A DNA stretch of 64,000 nucleotides from positions 35,611,564 through 35,675,563 of the forward strand of contig NC_080561.1 of the NCBI RefSeq assembly GCF_030253575.1, read 5' to 3'. Source of the DNA: Rhododendron vialii. Lineage: Eukaryota; Streptophyta; Magnoliopsida; Ericales; Ericaceae. How positions within the stretch are numbered: position 1 is the first letter of the stretch; each line of letters begins with the position of its first letter. The notes beneath the pieces were generated by a model that saw nothing but the letters and a program-made list of their open reading frames with translations, ran no database searches and was not told the DNA's origin. Below are positions 12,085 to 23,477 of this stretch, in pieces. The translations under genes were made by a program, and so were the position numbers.

Positions 12085-12804
12085 ATGTCCAAGCAACTTT
12101 TCATCTTCTCACAATTGCTGCTGCTTTTTTTCTACCACTCCCCCACCATTTTTGCCCAGTCTCCGGCGCCAGCTCCAGCGCCACTGGGTCCACCCAATGT
12201 CGTCGGGATCCTAAAGAAAGCCGGCCACTTCAATACGCTGGTTCGGCTAATGAAGAGGACTAAAATGGATGCTCGGATTTTCTCCCTGCTCAACGACTCG
12301 AATCCACTTACCATATTTGCTCCGACTGATGAGGCCTTTGCTCGCCTCAAATCCAAAACTCTTAAATCATTCACGTATCAGCAGAGGATTCAGCTGATAC
12401 AGTTCCACGTCATCAATTTTCTCTTCTCCCCATTGGACTTCGACACGGTGACCAACCCGTTGAGCACACAGGCGGGAGATAACAGCGGATACAAGTTCCC
12501 GTTAAACGTGACTGTGGACGGGGATCAGGTGACCATAAGGACTGGAATTGTCAATGCATCAGTTAATGGCACAGTGTACAGCGATAGCCAGTTGGCGGTA
12601 TATCAGGTGGACAAGGTTTTGCTTCCGTTGGGTTTTTTCGTCTCTCCACCACCTGTGCCGGCTCCTCTACCGCCAAAAGAAGAGGCGTCTCCTTCAGATG
12701 AGGACGACGATAAGCCTTCTGGTGCAATGCCTGTGATTTATAATGGACTCGGTGCAAAGTCTTTTGTGTGTTCTGTTATTATAGCCTTTTCCTTGTGCGT
12801 TTAA
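12085..12804 (+). CDS. FLA: fasciclin-like arabinogalactan protein (single FAS1 domain)
   Basis: The product is 239 residues, intronless, and shows the full layout of a group A FLA. A signal peptide spans about residues 1-24. An AG glycomodule follows at 26-33 (SPAPAPAP). One FAS1 domain covers about 38-183, with the H1 block LTIFAPTDEAF at 75-85 and the FH motif at 107-108. A second proline-rich stretch (SPPPVPAPLPP, 187-197) precedes an acidic segment and a C-terminal hydrophobic tail (about 222-239) typical of GPI-anchor addition. N-glycosylation sequons are seen at N141, N157 and N161. Such proteins sit at the plasma membrane/cell-wall face; the FLA11/FLA12 group is linked to secondary wall formation and stem strength. 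The subgroup is inferred from architecture. The start is supported by the TATA box at 12009. Confidence 0.93.
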   Translation: MSKQLFIFSQLLLLFFYHSPTIFAQSPAPAPAPLGPPNVVGILKKAGHFNTLVRLMKRTKMDARIFSLLNDSNPLTIFAPTDEAFARLKSKTLKSFTYQQRIQLIQFHVINFLFSPLDFDTVTNPLSTQAGDNSGYKFPLNVTVDGDQVTIRTGIVNASVNGTVYSDSQLAVYQVDKVLLPLGFFVSPPPVPAPLPPKEEASPSDEDDDKPSGAMPVIYNGLGAKSFVCSVIIAFSLCV

Positions 12805-12980
12805 CTTGGGAGATTTGGCTTTTGTGTGCCTGTGCTGTGTGATGTGTTTTTCACTTCCCCATAAGTCTATTATAAGTTATTTTCTAATCTCTCTCTCTCT
12901 CTTCATCTCTCCAAGCTATATTTGGACTCAGGGCAGCTGAGCTGGTTATTCGTGGAATGAGGATGTTTTGCAAACTTTAC

Positions 12981-13148
12981 AGGGCATATCTAGTGCACGA
13001 CTCTCTAGCACATGCGGGGTCTGGAAAAGAGCCGATGTCCGTAGCTTTGCCCCTGCAAAACAGAGACTGTTTTCAAGAATCGAACCCCGTGAACTTCGTT
13101 CTACAAATGGGTCAGTTTTACTGTTGCACCAGGTCCGCCCTTCAAGTT
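12981..13148 (-). mobile_element. Au-type tRNA-derived SINE fragment
   Basis: Read on the minus strand, the segment has a tRNA-like head (TGGTGCAACAGTAA as an A-box-like part and GGTTCGATTCT as B box), then a body through CAGACCCCGCATGTGCTAG to TGCACTAGATATGCCCT. This arrangement recalls the Au SINE family found across angiosperms. The identification is from memory of that consensus. The copy is diverged, and no target duplication was found. Confidence 0.6.
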
Positions 13149-13257
13149 TTATAAATCATCTCCTAAGAAAATGATCAAAACTCCAATTTACTTTCTTTAA
13201 ACAACAGGCAAATTGATGATCATTCTGATATACCCACAAAAAACCTTACAATCAAAT

Positions 13258-13312
13258 GCCCAGTTGTTTTTCCCCTACAACTACCAAGCCACTAGGCACT
13301 AGCAACATCTCT
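13258..13312 (+). repeat. partial duplicate of sequence upstream of the FLA gene
   Basis: CCCAGTTGTTTTTCCCC followed by a CCACTAG block recurs here and at about 11880-11925, ahead of the FLA TATA box. The similarity is short and imperfect. It could be the remains of a tandem FLA duplication or a small dispersed repeat. Confidence 0.4.
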
Positions 13313-13451
13313 CTCTCTCTCTCTCTCTCCAACACTAAATGTCTCTCTCCAAATGTAACCCTTCACCAAACTCTTTCCATGACCAAATGCACCCTTCCAC
13401 CAAGCTTCACGCTCGCTTCTCAGCTCTTACCTTAATAACACCGAGGGAAAA

Positions 13452-13492
13452 AATGACGGCCAGGACGTGTTTTGATAATTAATACCCACCAC
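13452..13492. repeat. isolated terminus of the AGGACGTGTTTTGATAATTA repeat family
   Basis: The same segment, including the preceding AAAATGACGGC, recurs inverted at the right end of the small element at 55523-55629. Here only one end is seen. Confidence 0.5.
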
Positions 13493-13754
13493 TCCATTTA
13501 AAGAAGATGAAAACGAATGCCCCTCTCTTCAAAGCCTGAGAAGGTGGTTCCATTTCCTTGAAAATCTTCTGGATGCAAAGCAGCCAGTCATGAGCTAAGG
13601 CTCGAGGTGTGGCTGCTTTAGACTCCTGAGAATTTTAGGAACCTCTCCTACTTTGGTACCCCTATCATAAACCAAATCAAACCGAGCCGAACTTTGTGTC
13701 ACAATCAATTGGTACCGCTATAATAATCATTCAAAAAAGCTCATCTTTAATCTT

Positions 13755-13972
13755 TGGTTTTATACTCCAGAAAAGTCAGGTCCGGTGGAAAAGTCGGGGC
13801 CGGACATGTCTTGATGCAACGTTTGCGATTCACCATCCACTCGGTGCATTTTTTGTCTGCTTTGGCCGCCCAAGCACCTTGAACTCCCCAATAGGTCACC
13901 CATCCCAGGATTGCTCCAAGTCAAACACGCTTAAATGTGAGATTCCAGTAAATTTTGACGCCCTAATGACTT
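13755..13972 (-). mobile_element. Cassandra-like TRIM LTR carrying 5S rRNA-like sequence
   Basis: On the minus strand the segment contains TTTAAGCGTGTTTGACTTGG followed by GGATGGGTGACC, the order of the internal promoter region of 5S rRNA. Next come GTGCTTGGGCGGCC and CCAAAGCAGACA, which fit the Cassandra family, whose LTRs carry a 5S-derived domain. The 5S part is too diverged and too short to be a functional 5S gene. The termini and a second LTR were not found, so this is a solo or truncated LTR. The outer limits given are approximate. Confidence 0.6.
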
Positions 13973-14213
13973 TAAAAAGCCTTGCACAAGATAGCATATT
14001 AATCTATTATATATAGCACTGAACTTTGCATTCACTAAACAATGTGGGACCTGTGGCCAACCATCCATATGTCTACCGAGACTCTGAAGCCTGGTCTCAA
14101 CCAGGCTATGGGGCGTCATAGTGCACATTTGTGGAAAGATAATTTTTTTCGTGCACCAGTGCTGCTACAATTTACATTATTTTGAGGTGCTGCTACAATT
14201 TACGGGATTTATA

Positions 14214-14220
<7 letters not shown>

Positions 14221-14250
<30 letters not shown>

Positions 14251-14258
14251 TCTCTCTC
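14221..14258. repeat. CT microsatellite
   Basis: A TC dinucleotide tract with one interruption, in the intergenic DNA between the Cassandra-like LTR and the end of the P58IPK gene. Confidence 0.9.
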
Positions 14259-14703
14259 AAACCATAGGAAGACTCAGCAACAGGATTACCTATTCGCGGA
14301 AGCTACAACAGTGGAATTTAATCTACGGCACTGAATCGCATAATCTGCATTGCGAATGAACTAAATTTGATCATCTTAACCAGAAACCTCATGCCCGTAG
14401 GAGCGGGGCTGGAAAGAAAAGAACGATTTCGTATTAATGCAATATGTTACATGATTACTCTCAAACGAGGGCTTATCAACTTTTAATCTGAGTCACATGA
14501 ATAACCGCAGAGCAAAAACTTTTTCATAGGAATATAAACTCTTCTAAAATACATTTGAAAAAAAATGGTGCCTAAGATTTTTTACCACCACGAACCAGTC
14601 AGTCTGTCAGTCTCACAAGCTTTAATTCCGCTCCAGAGAGCGTTGCACTCCATGAACTTCCTGTGTGAAGCCAATGGCTGAGTAATCCCCTTGCTTTGAC
14701 AGG

Positions 14704-17700
14704 TCAAAATTGGAATCCACCGAATCCACCACCAGGAAAGCCGCCGCCGCCGCCACCAGGAAACCCGCCTTCGAAGTGAAATGTGAATTGCTGTCCCCCG
14801 CCGCCAAAAGGGTTAAATCCACCACCCCCCGACCCCATACCCATTTCTTCGAGGTCCTCTCCTCTGTCATATCTTGTACGTTTGTCTTCATCACCAAGAA
14901 CCTGTACAGTACAGAAAGGGATGAGATTTGGCAATCAGTCCTGGGATGTATTTGAAGGAAGGAACTGTTTCTGAGAAAGAGTGGAAAGGTTGAAGATACT
15001 ACGTACATTCTGAAATTGCTTAGGAAACAATAAGAACAACAAAGGAAAGCTAACAAGGAAAATGCCAAAAACACCACTTGGCTTTTGATAAGGTTGGAAG
15101 AGAGGTTCGGTATATGTACAAATGTACACAAATGTGAAGGTGCATTTCATGCAAAGCGGGAATTCCATTGCCATTCCGTTTAATAAACCAAATAGTAATT
15201 GCCACATGAGAGCGGATCAACTTATCAACAATATAATGGCTTAAGCAAAGTTAACTTGTAAAACCTAGCAATTAAAGCTAGATTCTAGATGCGATGAGGT
15301 CCCAAGGTACAATCTTCCAACAACAAAAGGATGAAGAAAAGCAAAAATAAAAATAAAAAGATATTCACAGCTTCTAAACCAGAAAAAGAAAAAAACATTC
15401 AATGAGACCAAAACAAAGGAAAAAGATAGATGGGAAAATGTAAATCTTAGTAAAGCAAACCTCATATGCAGCTGCTATTTCTCTAAATTTGGCCTCCGCT
15501 TCTTCTCTATTATCAACATTCTTGTCCGGGTGCCACTGCAAAGCCAGTTTTTTATATGCCCGTTTAATCTCCGAGATAGCAGCAGTTTTTGAAACTCCTA
15601 AAATCTTGTACCAATCCTTTCGTTGGCTCAACTTCAACGATTTCTCCGCCTTCATTAGCACTTCGCGAATATTCATATCCTGTAAAATTGAGACTTTAAA
15701 TTTCCCCCCTAAATCTTTTGAAATATCTGGATTCAGAAATAAAGAATAAGAAACTCTTAGTATGACTGCTATGAGTCCAAGACACAGTGTTGGAGAAAAC
15801 ACATGCTGCAACAATTTGCCAATTAAGCACTACATACCAATACGAGCATGAAGAGAGATGCAAAATAGAAACATATGATGCAACAAACTTCAAATTGAGC
15901 AGTACGTAACAATCAGACTGAGAATAGTGATATATACAGGAAGTATATAATACAAACCTGAGGTGATTTTTCCGCTGCAGATTTAAGATCTGCCACAGCT
16001 CCCTCCCAATCTTCTATCAGAAGTTTCGCTTCCCCCCTCTGACAAATATAATGACTTGTTAAATACGTTGCAAACAGTCAAAGCAACCTTCAGACGCACA
16101 ATTCAGGCTCATACAGTCAGAGAACATATTATCAATTGCATCCTTCTATATCTCTACGCACATTTAAAATGATTTTGGAAAACTCTTGGACTAGAGGAAA
16201 CAAAAGAAAACCTGAACTAAAGCTTCAACAAGCTCCCCATCAATGTCAAGCACTTCTGTGCAACTAGTTACGGCATCCTTCCCCCTACCAAGCTGAACCA
16301 AGACCTTACACAAACCAAGATGAAGGTGTATGTTATGAGCCAAATGATTTGGGTCAAGTGCAAGAGCTGCTTTATAGTCCTCCACTGCAAGACGCAGCTT
16401 ACCCTTACTCGCATTATCTTCCGCCTGCATACAACATTTTGAGGTTTGAGGGTAACAAAAAATTAACGGTAAATGACATCTCAATGGCCATTCTTAAGCT
16501 TCGTAAAAGCTTATCATGCTTACACTTTTAGTCTTCTTGAGTAAATTTTTCAATCCAAAATATGCTTTCTTCAGTTCACTGTGCTCTGGGTCCGAACGGA
16601 GACCTTTCTGGTAATGCCTGAAGAAGACATTTGAAAAAGCCCATTGAACAAAAAAGACGCATCTGGACAAAGTATAGCCGCATATACAGAAAGAATTTTA
16701 CCAAGATTTTTCTTTTGTTTAAGTATTTTTGGTGTCATACAAACCTTGAAGCAACATCATGATCCGCTAAATAATAGTAGGCGCGACCACGTAACAGTAA
16801 TGCCTCTAGATTATTATCATCTTCTTTGAGAAGATATCCTGTCTCAGAGATGGCACTTGAATAATCTTTAGCAGCTAACAGTAAATTCACCTTAAGAAGT
16901 CTGGCCTGCAGAAGAAAAAAAAGAAGAAGAAGGGATTAAATAAGTTAGTTATGATAGCTAACTTAGTAAACGAAAACTACAACAAAAGTAATCAATATGA
17001 AGACAATCATTATGATAGAGCCTATACCCTTGAACACGCAGGAGAAAACACAAGAACAATTTTGTCGATATAATGCAATGATTTCGTCATGTCGCCTGAC
17101 TCAAAGAGATTCTGAGCTGTCTCAAGAGCACTCAGAGCTTGCAACATTTGAGAACGTTCCTTCTCTGCAGCCGAATTACCAGGTTTCATCTCTAGAAACT
17201 TTGTATAATCTTTCTCTGACTCCTCATATCTACATTAGCCAAAAATTGCCTGAATCATAGTCTTTCAATCAGATGAATAGAGGGGGAGAGGGAGGAAGGA
17301 ATCATTTCCAACTACTTTTTAAAGAGAATAAGATACTTAAATATCATAGTCCTGTGGATTTGTGCTGCTAAAAAGAAAAGGAATATCAACAGTTCTGTAG
17401 AGCATTTCACTGCGGTCCGATCATTTTGCAGCTACCTAGCCATAGTTACTAAATCACATGAGGTTTCAAAAGGAAACCACTGACCTAGCACACGTCAGGC
17501 ACAATTAAAGACAGCAGTATAAAGATTCCTAATGACTGTTCATGATGGACCAATAGATAAAATCTACCAAATGAAATGTATAATTAGGCCTCCCAGTTTA
17601 ACAAGGTCCAGATACGATTAGTACAAATATAAATGGTTGAGCCCTAATCTATGTAGCAACCTAAGCTGGTTAAAGGCCTAATATCCTAGTGGATCCACTT

Positions 17701-20029
17701 GCATTAAGTATAATAGTAATGCATCTAACGGAAACCAACTCCACATGAAACAATATTTAATCATAAAGTTAAAAACTGATAATAAACCCGTGCTTTTCAG
17801 CTGCATAGAAATGACAGTTTGTAAAAATAGAAAGGCAGTCTGTGAATAAAGACCTGCACAATTGACGTTGAATAGATGCACGATGCCAATATGCCTCTGA
17901 AAGTGTTGGATCTGCCTCTATAGCAGCATTTAAATCATCAAGTGCCTCACTATAACGTTTCACCTTTACATTTTGTGAAACTCTTTCAAACAACTTAGCA
18001 ACATCACCGGGTTTCCCATCTGCATACCCAAGATGAAATAACTCACATCATTGAGCAAAAAACAAAAAAAAACAGAAGAACGGAAAGTATTTACATCCGT
18101 ACATCCTGGATGTCATAAATTCAATGAACTACATTGCATCTTGACTAAAAAACTTATTCCATACAAAGAATAAGTCCACCAATTTCTTTGTGGTTTTGCA
18201 ACATGGTTTTCAATGAGGTGAAAGTTTGAAAACAGAACTCATGCCACTTAAAATTTCCCTATTTATGAAATTGCTAGTTGAACATCACAAGGGAAAGTCA
18301 TGTAACCTTCAACGGACAAAAAGTAGGTATATGTATACAAGAATCCAAAATGAGTAGATTAACTTCTCTAGCTACATGTTTAGATTTTGAGTTTCTAGCT
18401 GAGAATAATACGATTAAGACTATTACAAAGGGCATCATATACTGCACCAATCCAGAAAAGATCATCTAGGTGGTCATGCATACGAAAAGCGTGGTGGGAT
18501 CTAACTACCAAGAGACAAAGAACAGTTACTTCAAGTTTACAGAACAATCATGGATAGTTATTCATATTAGGAATCTAATGTGATCATGTGAATTACAGAA
18601 GACAAAAATGACAGTAAGCTCCTATATCTTATAACTTTTACCCTTCAAGATGAAAAAGAAGACACCAGCAAAAAAAAAAAAGAAGATATGAAAAAGGAGA
18701 TAATCACAAAAGCTCAGCTGAGAAACACAAGAACCAAGCTGCCTAAAGATAACTATTAACTGAGTTGTCAACAGATTCCAAATGCCTAAAGAGCCTCAAC
18801 ATAAAATAGGGTTCAGGGGATAAAGAAACCAAAAATTACCAGGGAGATTCACTGCCGTTAAGATACACTCGTACCTAGACACCTTTATATATTCTGTAAC
18901 ATTTATTTAGGCTCTATTGACAACTTCACACTTAACTTCTCACAATGGTAAGCTATTCTCACCATTTGCATTATTTTCAGAATCAAAACTTGCCATGCCT
19001 GACAAAAAGCTCTATAAAGAGCATGTGCATCATCTCACGAGGCAAAGGGAAATGCAAGAAAGGCCACATTGTAACCTAGGCCACTTGCCTTCTTTTAGCA
19101 TCAATGATGTCATCAACCCTCAATCACCTTCAAGCTATTTCGGTAAAAGCCGAACTCATTTTCATGGCTTTCTATAGTGTAAAAATAAGAATAAAAAACG
19201 ACAATGCTGCTCCATTAGTACAAAGCAGTTTTGGCCACCATTGAATCAAAAGCACTAATAGCATTAACGATTACGCGGCAATTTTGACTAAATCAAACTT
19301 GGTGGCGAATCCGGAACAAACAAATTAGTTTTGCCCGAATTTGGCAAGAATTTTCCGCTCCCCCACTAGAGCTCTTGGTTCGGCATTCTATAGTCAAAAT
19401 TTGGTTTCAGCTAGGGGTTTGGCAAACTGGTGCAGTCGGAAATTGCAATCACATCCAGTACAAGAGCCATATCATACCAATCCGATCAAAGTAGTAGAGC
19501 TCAATAAACTCTCCTACTCAAATCCCCTAGCATAGGATTATCACTGCTGGAAACCACTTCAGACAAATGCAATTAGGGGCCTTTCTGCTAAACTAAATGG
19601 ACTATAAAGCACATGTTTCCGTGGATTTCTAGGCAGGTCATTCTCCACGCATACATCAACTAAAATACTTTGACTATCGCGATTAGCCAGTAGCCCAATA
19701 ACATAGCGGAAACCCACTAGTTACTTAATCCAAAAGATTCGACGTCCGCACAAACTCTAAATCCAAATGCAAGAAAACGAAACAAAAAGGAGGCCGATTG
19801 AGCGCAAACATTGATTTCGAGATCACGGAATAATGAGATCATAATAGAATTCCGTTCCAAGTTCAATTAGAAGAAGAGGAGGAGGGGGGATCGTAGTACC
19901 TAGGGCGGAGACGAGAGGTTGGAGGAGGAGCAATTGGCAAGCGAACACGAAATGGAGTATGAACATGGTGAAGACGATGCCTCTCCAGGCCACCAAATCC
20001 ATGGCCGATGCGTAACCCAGCAGATTCAT
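14704..20029 (-). CDS. P58IPK: DnaJ/TPR co-chaperone, P58IPK (DNAJC3) homologue
   Basis: Nine exons join in phase: 20029-19900, 18019-17854, 17229-17028, 16905-16745, 16617-16524, 16424-16212, 16038-15958, 15679-15461, 14901-14704. They encode 487 residues, close to other plant P58IPK proteins. A hydrophobic segment (about residues 15-42) serves as signal or signal anchor. TPR-type helices follow (about 45-350, for example [22 protein letters not shown]). A J-domain starts near residue 371 with its HPD triad at 399-401, and a Gly/Phe-rich tail ends the protein. In this family the protein binds unfolded clients in the ER and delivers them to BiP. An alternative start at M10 (20002; MDLVAWRG) would give 478 residues and may be the conserved one. 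Every splice junction is GT-AG. No lesion is seen. Confidence 0.93.
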
Positions 20030-20191
20030 CTTCTACCTGTCCTCTTAACTCACACATGCACTTGTTATAGAACCTGTCTGTAGACTGTAATCTTTGTGCT
20101 GTGAGTTTGCTTGTATTGCGTGCCTGTGACTGTGATTTAGCAATGGAGGGCGGAGGAGAAGGAACAGAGGGGGAGAGAGAGAGAGAGAGAG

Positions 20192-20198
20192 TTTTATA
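20192..20198 (-). promoter_or_regulatory. TATA box of P58IPK
   Basis: The minus strand reads TATAAAA here, directly before a CT (GA on the plus strand) tract. The expected transcription start lies near 20165, giving a leader of roughly 135 bases before the ATG at 20029. Confidence 0.6.
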
Positions 20199-20262
20199 GG
20201 AACACAGAACAGCGGCTCAAGTACGGAGTATTTTCAGAAGGTTGAAGGATTCACATGTCATT

Positions 20263-20348
20263 CCACGTTACATTATCCAATCACCGGCTTACACGTTGAC
20301 ACAAGCGCCAGAGCTCTGACGTTACATCAATACAAGGCGTCCACGTGG
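20263..20348 (-). promoter_or_regulatory. ER-stress element and cluster of bZIP (ACGT) sites upstream of P58IPK
   Basis: CCAAT at 20277-20281, ten bases, then CACG at 20292-20295 exactly matches the plant ER-stress response element CCAAT-N10-CACG; on the gene's own strand it reads CGTG-N10-ATTGG. Four ACGT cores lie at 20265, 20293, 20319 and 20343, the last within the palindromic G-box CCACGTGG (20341-20348). The cluster is 65-150 bases upstream of the TATA box. By established knowledge, such elements are bound by bZIP28/bZIP60 with NF-Y in the unfolded protein response, which fits the role of P58IPK. Confidence 0.65.
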
Positions 20349-20679
20349 AACTAGCCTCCGTGCTCTCTTTCCAAAAATGATACTTACACAACAATTCAAA
20401 CACAATAACTTACACACCCTTTCATATGCATGTGGGCTTCACACACACTACTATGTATGGGTTCCACATATATGTCTCGGTTGCTATGTATGGGCCCCAC
20501 ATATATATGAGAGATTGCGTAAGTTATTGTGTTTGAATTGTTGTGTAAGTAACATTTTTTTTTTATAATCTTTCTGTGTTTAGGCCTTGATCTCATTTAG
20601 ATTTTTTTTTTTGGGCGTTTTACCTTATTCAAAAGTTTTTTTTTGTCAAATTTTTCTGGATTATTAATCGCCGAGCTTA

Positions 20680-21455
20680 GGCTCCGTTCCGGAAACATTA
20701 TTAAAAAATAAGTACTTATTTTGCCACTTCTGATTAAAAAATAAGAAGGGTCATTCCACAAAACTCAAATAAAAAGTTCCTTTCACATTTTCAAACTCAA
20801 AAATAATGTAAATGAAAAAAAAAACAAAATTTTTTGCACTGTATTAAAGATCTTAATGAGATCTATCAAACAAGATCCATAGTGGTAGGAAAATTATTTG
20901 CGTAAACACATGATTTTTTAGCTTGAAGTTGCCTTGTACAAAAAATAAGACTGTTGCTATGATAATGGGCGCTGGCGGAGGGAAATCGTACTGGCGGCCG
21001 CGCCGGGCCGGGCCGAGCCGTCTCTGGCCACCGGACGGCCGATCCGAGCCTTCCAAAAATTCTAAAAAAAAAACCGAGGGGGCCCTTGCGCGGGAATCAA
21101 CGGTATCCGAGGTGTGTAGGGTGCTTGATCCGAGCACCCCTTTTCCGTGTATATATGATCAACCACCCTACACGAAAAAGGGGTGCTCGGATCAAGCACC
21201 CTACACACCTCGGATGTCATTGATTCTTGCTTAGGCCCCCTCGGTTTTTTTTTTAGAATTTTTGGATGGCTCGGATCGGCCGTCCGGTGGTCAGAGATGG
21301 CCCGGCGCGGCCATTGGTACGATTTCCCTCCCCGGTGCCCATTGGTACCTATGTAAATTTTGAAAAAATAAGTATCACCTTCTTATTTTTTTGGAACAAC
21401 CCTTATTATTGGACAAAAAATAAGTTCTTATTTATTTTCTGGAACGGGCTCTTAG
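20680..21455. mobile_element. foldback (long inverted repeat) DNA element
   Basis: The outer ends read GGCTCCGTTCCGGAA at the left and TTCTGGAACGGGCTCTTAG at the right, an inverted pair with further matching AAATAAGTACTTATTTT-like blocks inside. Inner arms are inverted over most of their length, from the GGCCGGGCCGAGCC region to a near-perfect 44-base hairpin pair at about 21107-21150 and 21171-21215 with a ~20-base loop. The GC-rich interior gives spurious ORFs on both strands. Size and structure fit a non-autonomous foldback transposon; the target duplication is not clear. Confidence 0.7.
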
Positions 21456-22040
21456 ATGTTTGTAAAACATATATATGGGTAAAAGTAATAATTTTAGATT
21501 TTCTAATTTCTCTGATAAATGCAAAGAAATTTGATGAGGAGAAAAAGCCTTTCTAAAATGTTCAAAAGTCTAGAGACCATAGAAACTTTGCGTTCAGAGG
21601 ATCCTCGGAAAAACCCGATCCATTAAGGAGAACAAGGTCTAATATTGTAATTTGATTTCTATTGAAAAATGATTTTTGTACTTCCTTTTTATTCATTTTT
21701 AATTTTCTCCATTTGAAAAGATGAAAATGCGCTTGATTTGTGAAAAGCAAGTAAACAATTAAGGATAGTTTGATAATTTCATATGAATAACAATAAAAAA
21801 GAAGAAGAGTTCTGGTGGATAAAAAGGAGTTGTGAAAATGATTCTTTTTAAACTTTCTTTTTTTGTTTTGGTTTTGGGTGGAAAATACACTTTTAAAACA
21901 ACTAAAACTAATGTTCTACTAGTTAAAAAACACAAAATACATATTATGTAATAATTTGACATTCTCACCACTTATGGCTCCTATTATTATTATTATTATT
22001 ATTATTTGAATACTTATGGCTCCTATTTGTCTTAGAGTGT

Positions 22041-22169
22041 TGATAATGCCCAAACTGTTTTTGTTTATACCAAAATTGGAGTACATAAAAGTCTTGTACA
22101 TTGCATAATATACAAAGTTTTTATACACTCCAATTTTGATATAAACAAAAAAAAAAATTGACATTATCA
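22041..22169. mobile_element. small hairpin MITE
   Basis: The left end TGATAATG and right end CATTATCA are inverted. Inside, TGTTTATACCAAAATTGGAGT pairs with ACTCCAATTTTGATATAAACA. At 129 bp it is almost entirely a stem, so it is a deletion-derived MITE. Confidence 0.6.
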
Positions 22170-22199
22170 TTTCTCTTGTATCATCGTGAGGATCCCATT

Positions 22200-23477
22200 A
22201 AATTTACTAAATGGGCCTACAAGTTTTAAACTAAACTAAACGATATGAGCAAGCCTAAGGCCTGAAAACAGCAGGCCGAGTTGGCCTGGTCATTCGGCTG
22301 GGCCTACAATATCTATTGAGCGAAGCTGTACATTTTTTGTATGAAAATTGAAAAATATTAACTTGTTTTCTCTTAGTGGAAAGCATTTTCTGTTGGTCCG
22401 CCAAACGCAATTTGATTTTGCATTGGTCGGGAAGAACTTTTTCCATGGACTATACTTTTTTCTTCGCACCATATACCGAATTGTCAAAACGTTTTTCTTC
22501 GAAACAAATGGAGCAAATATGGGTCATTCTAGCTATTTCATTCACCCATGTCTGCTCAGCTTTGACCCGATGAGTTGGTCCAAGTCTAGCGAGCCCAAGT
22601 ATTAGTGTCCATCCAGACTAGGATCGGAAACGAACGGAGCTGCCAGCGAGCAACTTCGGGCCCAGCTCGTTTACAAATAAATGAGCTGAACTTGAGATCC
22701 AGATTTAAGCACGTTTAATAAAGCTCGGCTTGCTTGCATCCTTGGTCCAGACCCAGCTCTTCAACTTGGCCAGTGATAGTCTAAGCCTTGGCGGCCTATA
22801 TGTAATGTTGAGCCCTTGCTTGCCTACATCTTACATTCACAGCTATACAGGTCTGGTTTCATATTGGTAGATAGCCGATCCACTAAGGGACTGTGTCGGC
22901 CCAAAAAAGGTGCCTGAAATTTAGAAGGATTGCTAGAATCAAGGTGAGTTTGAACTAAACTAATTATTCTAAAAAACCATTGGATTTGTTTTTTTTCCCC
23001 TTCCCCTCGTACCAATGAAACGAGACTTAAAATCTCTCAAAAGCTATTCCTCTTATGTCCGCCTCTAGCAAAGGAATGATGTCGTCGGGCGGGATGATAT
23101 GAAATATATATCATATTGTCCTCTTGGTCAATTCCCATATTAGCCTGTTGGGGTTCGCTACCTTGTTGCCTTCGCAGAGAGTGTGATGTTTTGAGCAATC
23201 GTTTTTAACTTTTTACATAAAATTTTAAAAATTAATCAATCATCTCAATAAGATGATCAATAAAACACGTATAAGCATACAGATTGAAGTATTTTTTTAA
23301 TAAGAACAAAAGATTGTGATTTTTGTAAAACCTTTTTGTTTTTGTTTTTAGCAAGCTATGTCTTTTTCTTTCGGTCATAAGTTGTTGCTCTTTTGCTCGT
23401 CAAGATGAATAATTATTCTATAAACCTGGATTTGAATCCACCAAAATGTCATAAAATACAATAACCAAAGATAGTGA
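22200..23477 (+). repeat. duplicated block, copy 1 (uninterrupted)
   Basis: Sequence from TTTACTAAATGGGCCTAC through GGCCTGAAAACAGCAGGC, TTTTCTGTTGGTCCG and ATAACCAAAGATAGTGA recurs in the same order and orientation at 24330-24458 plus 27310-28411. No coding capacity is recognised. The unit may itself be part of an old retroelement. Confidence 0.7.

Noticed and set aside
13893-13935. A 5S rRNA gene
   Set aside because: Only the internal promoter part is recognisable, it is diverged, and it lies inside a Cassandra-like LTR context.
20923-21234. 103-codon ORF within the foldback element
   Set aside because: It reads through the palindrome and a GC-rich arm, with a counterpart on the other strand; no domain.
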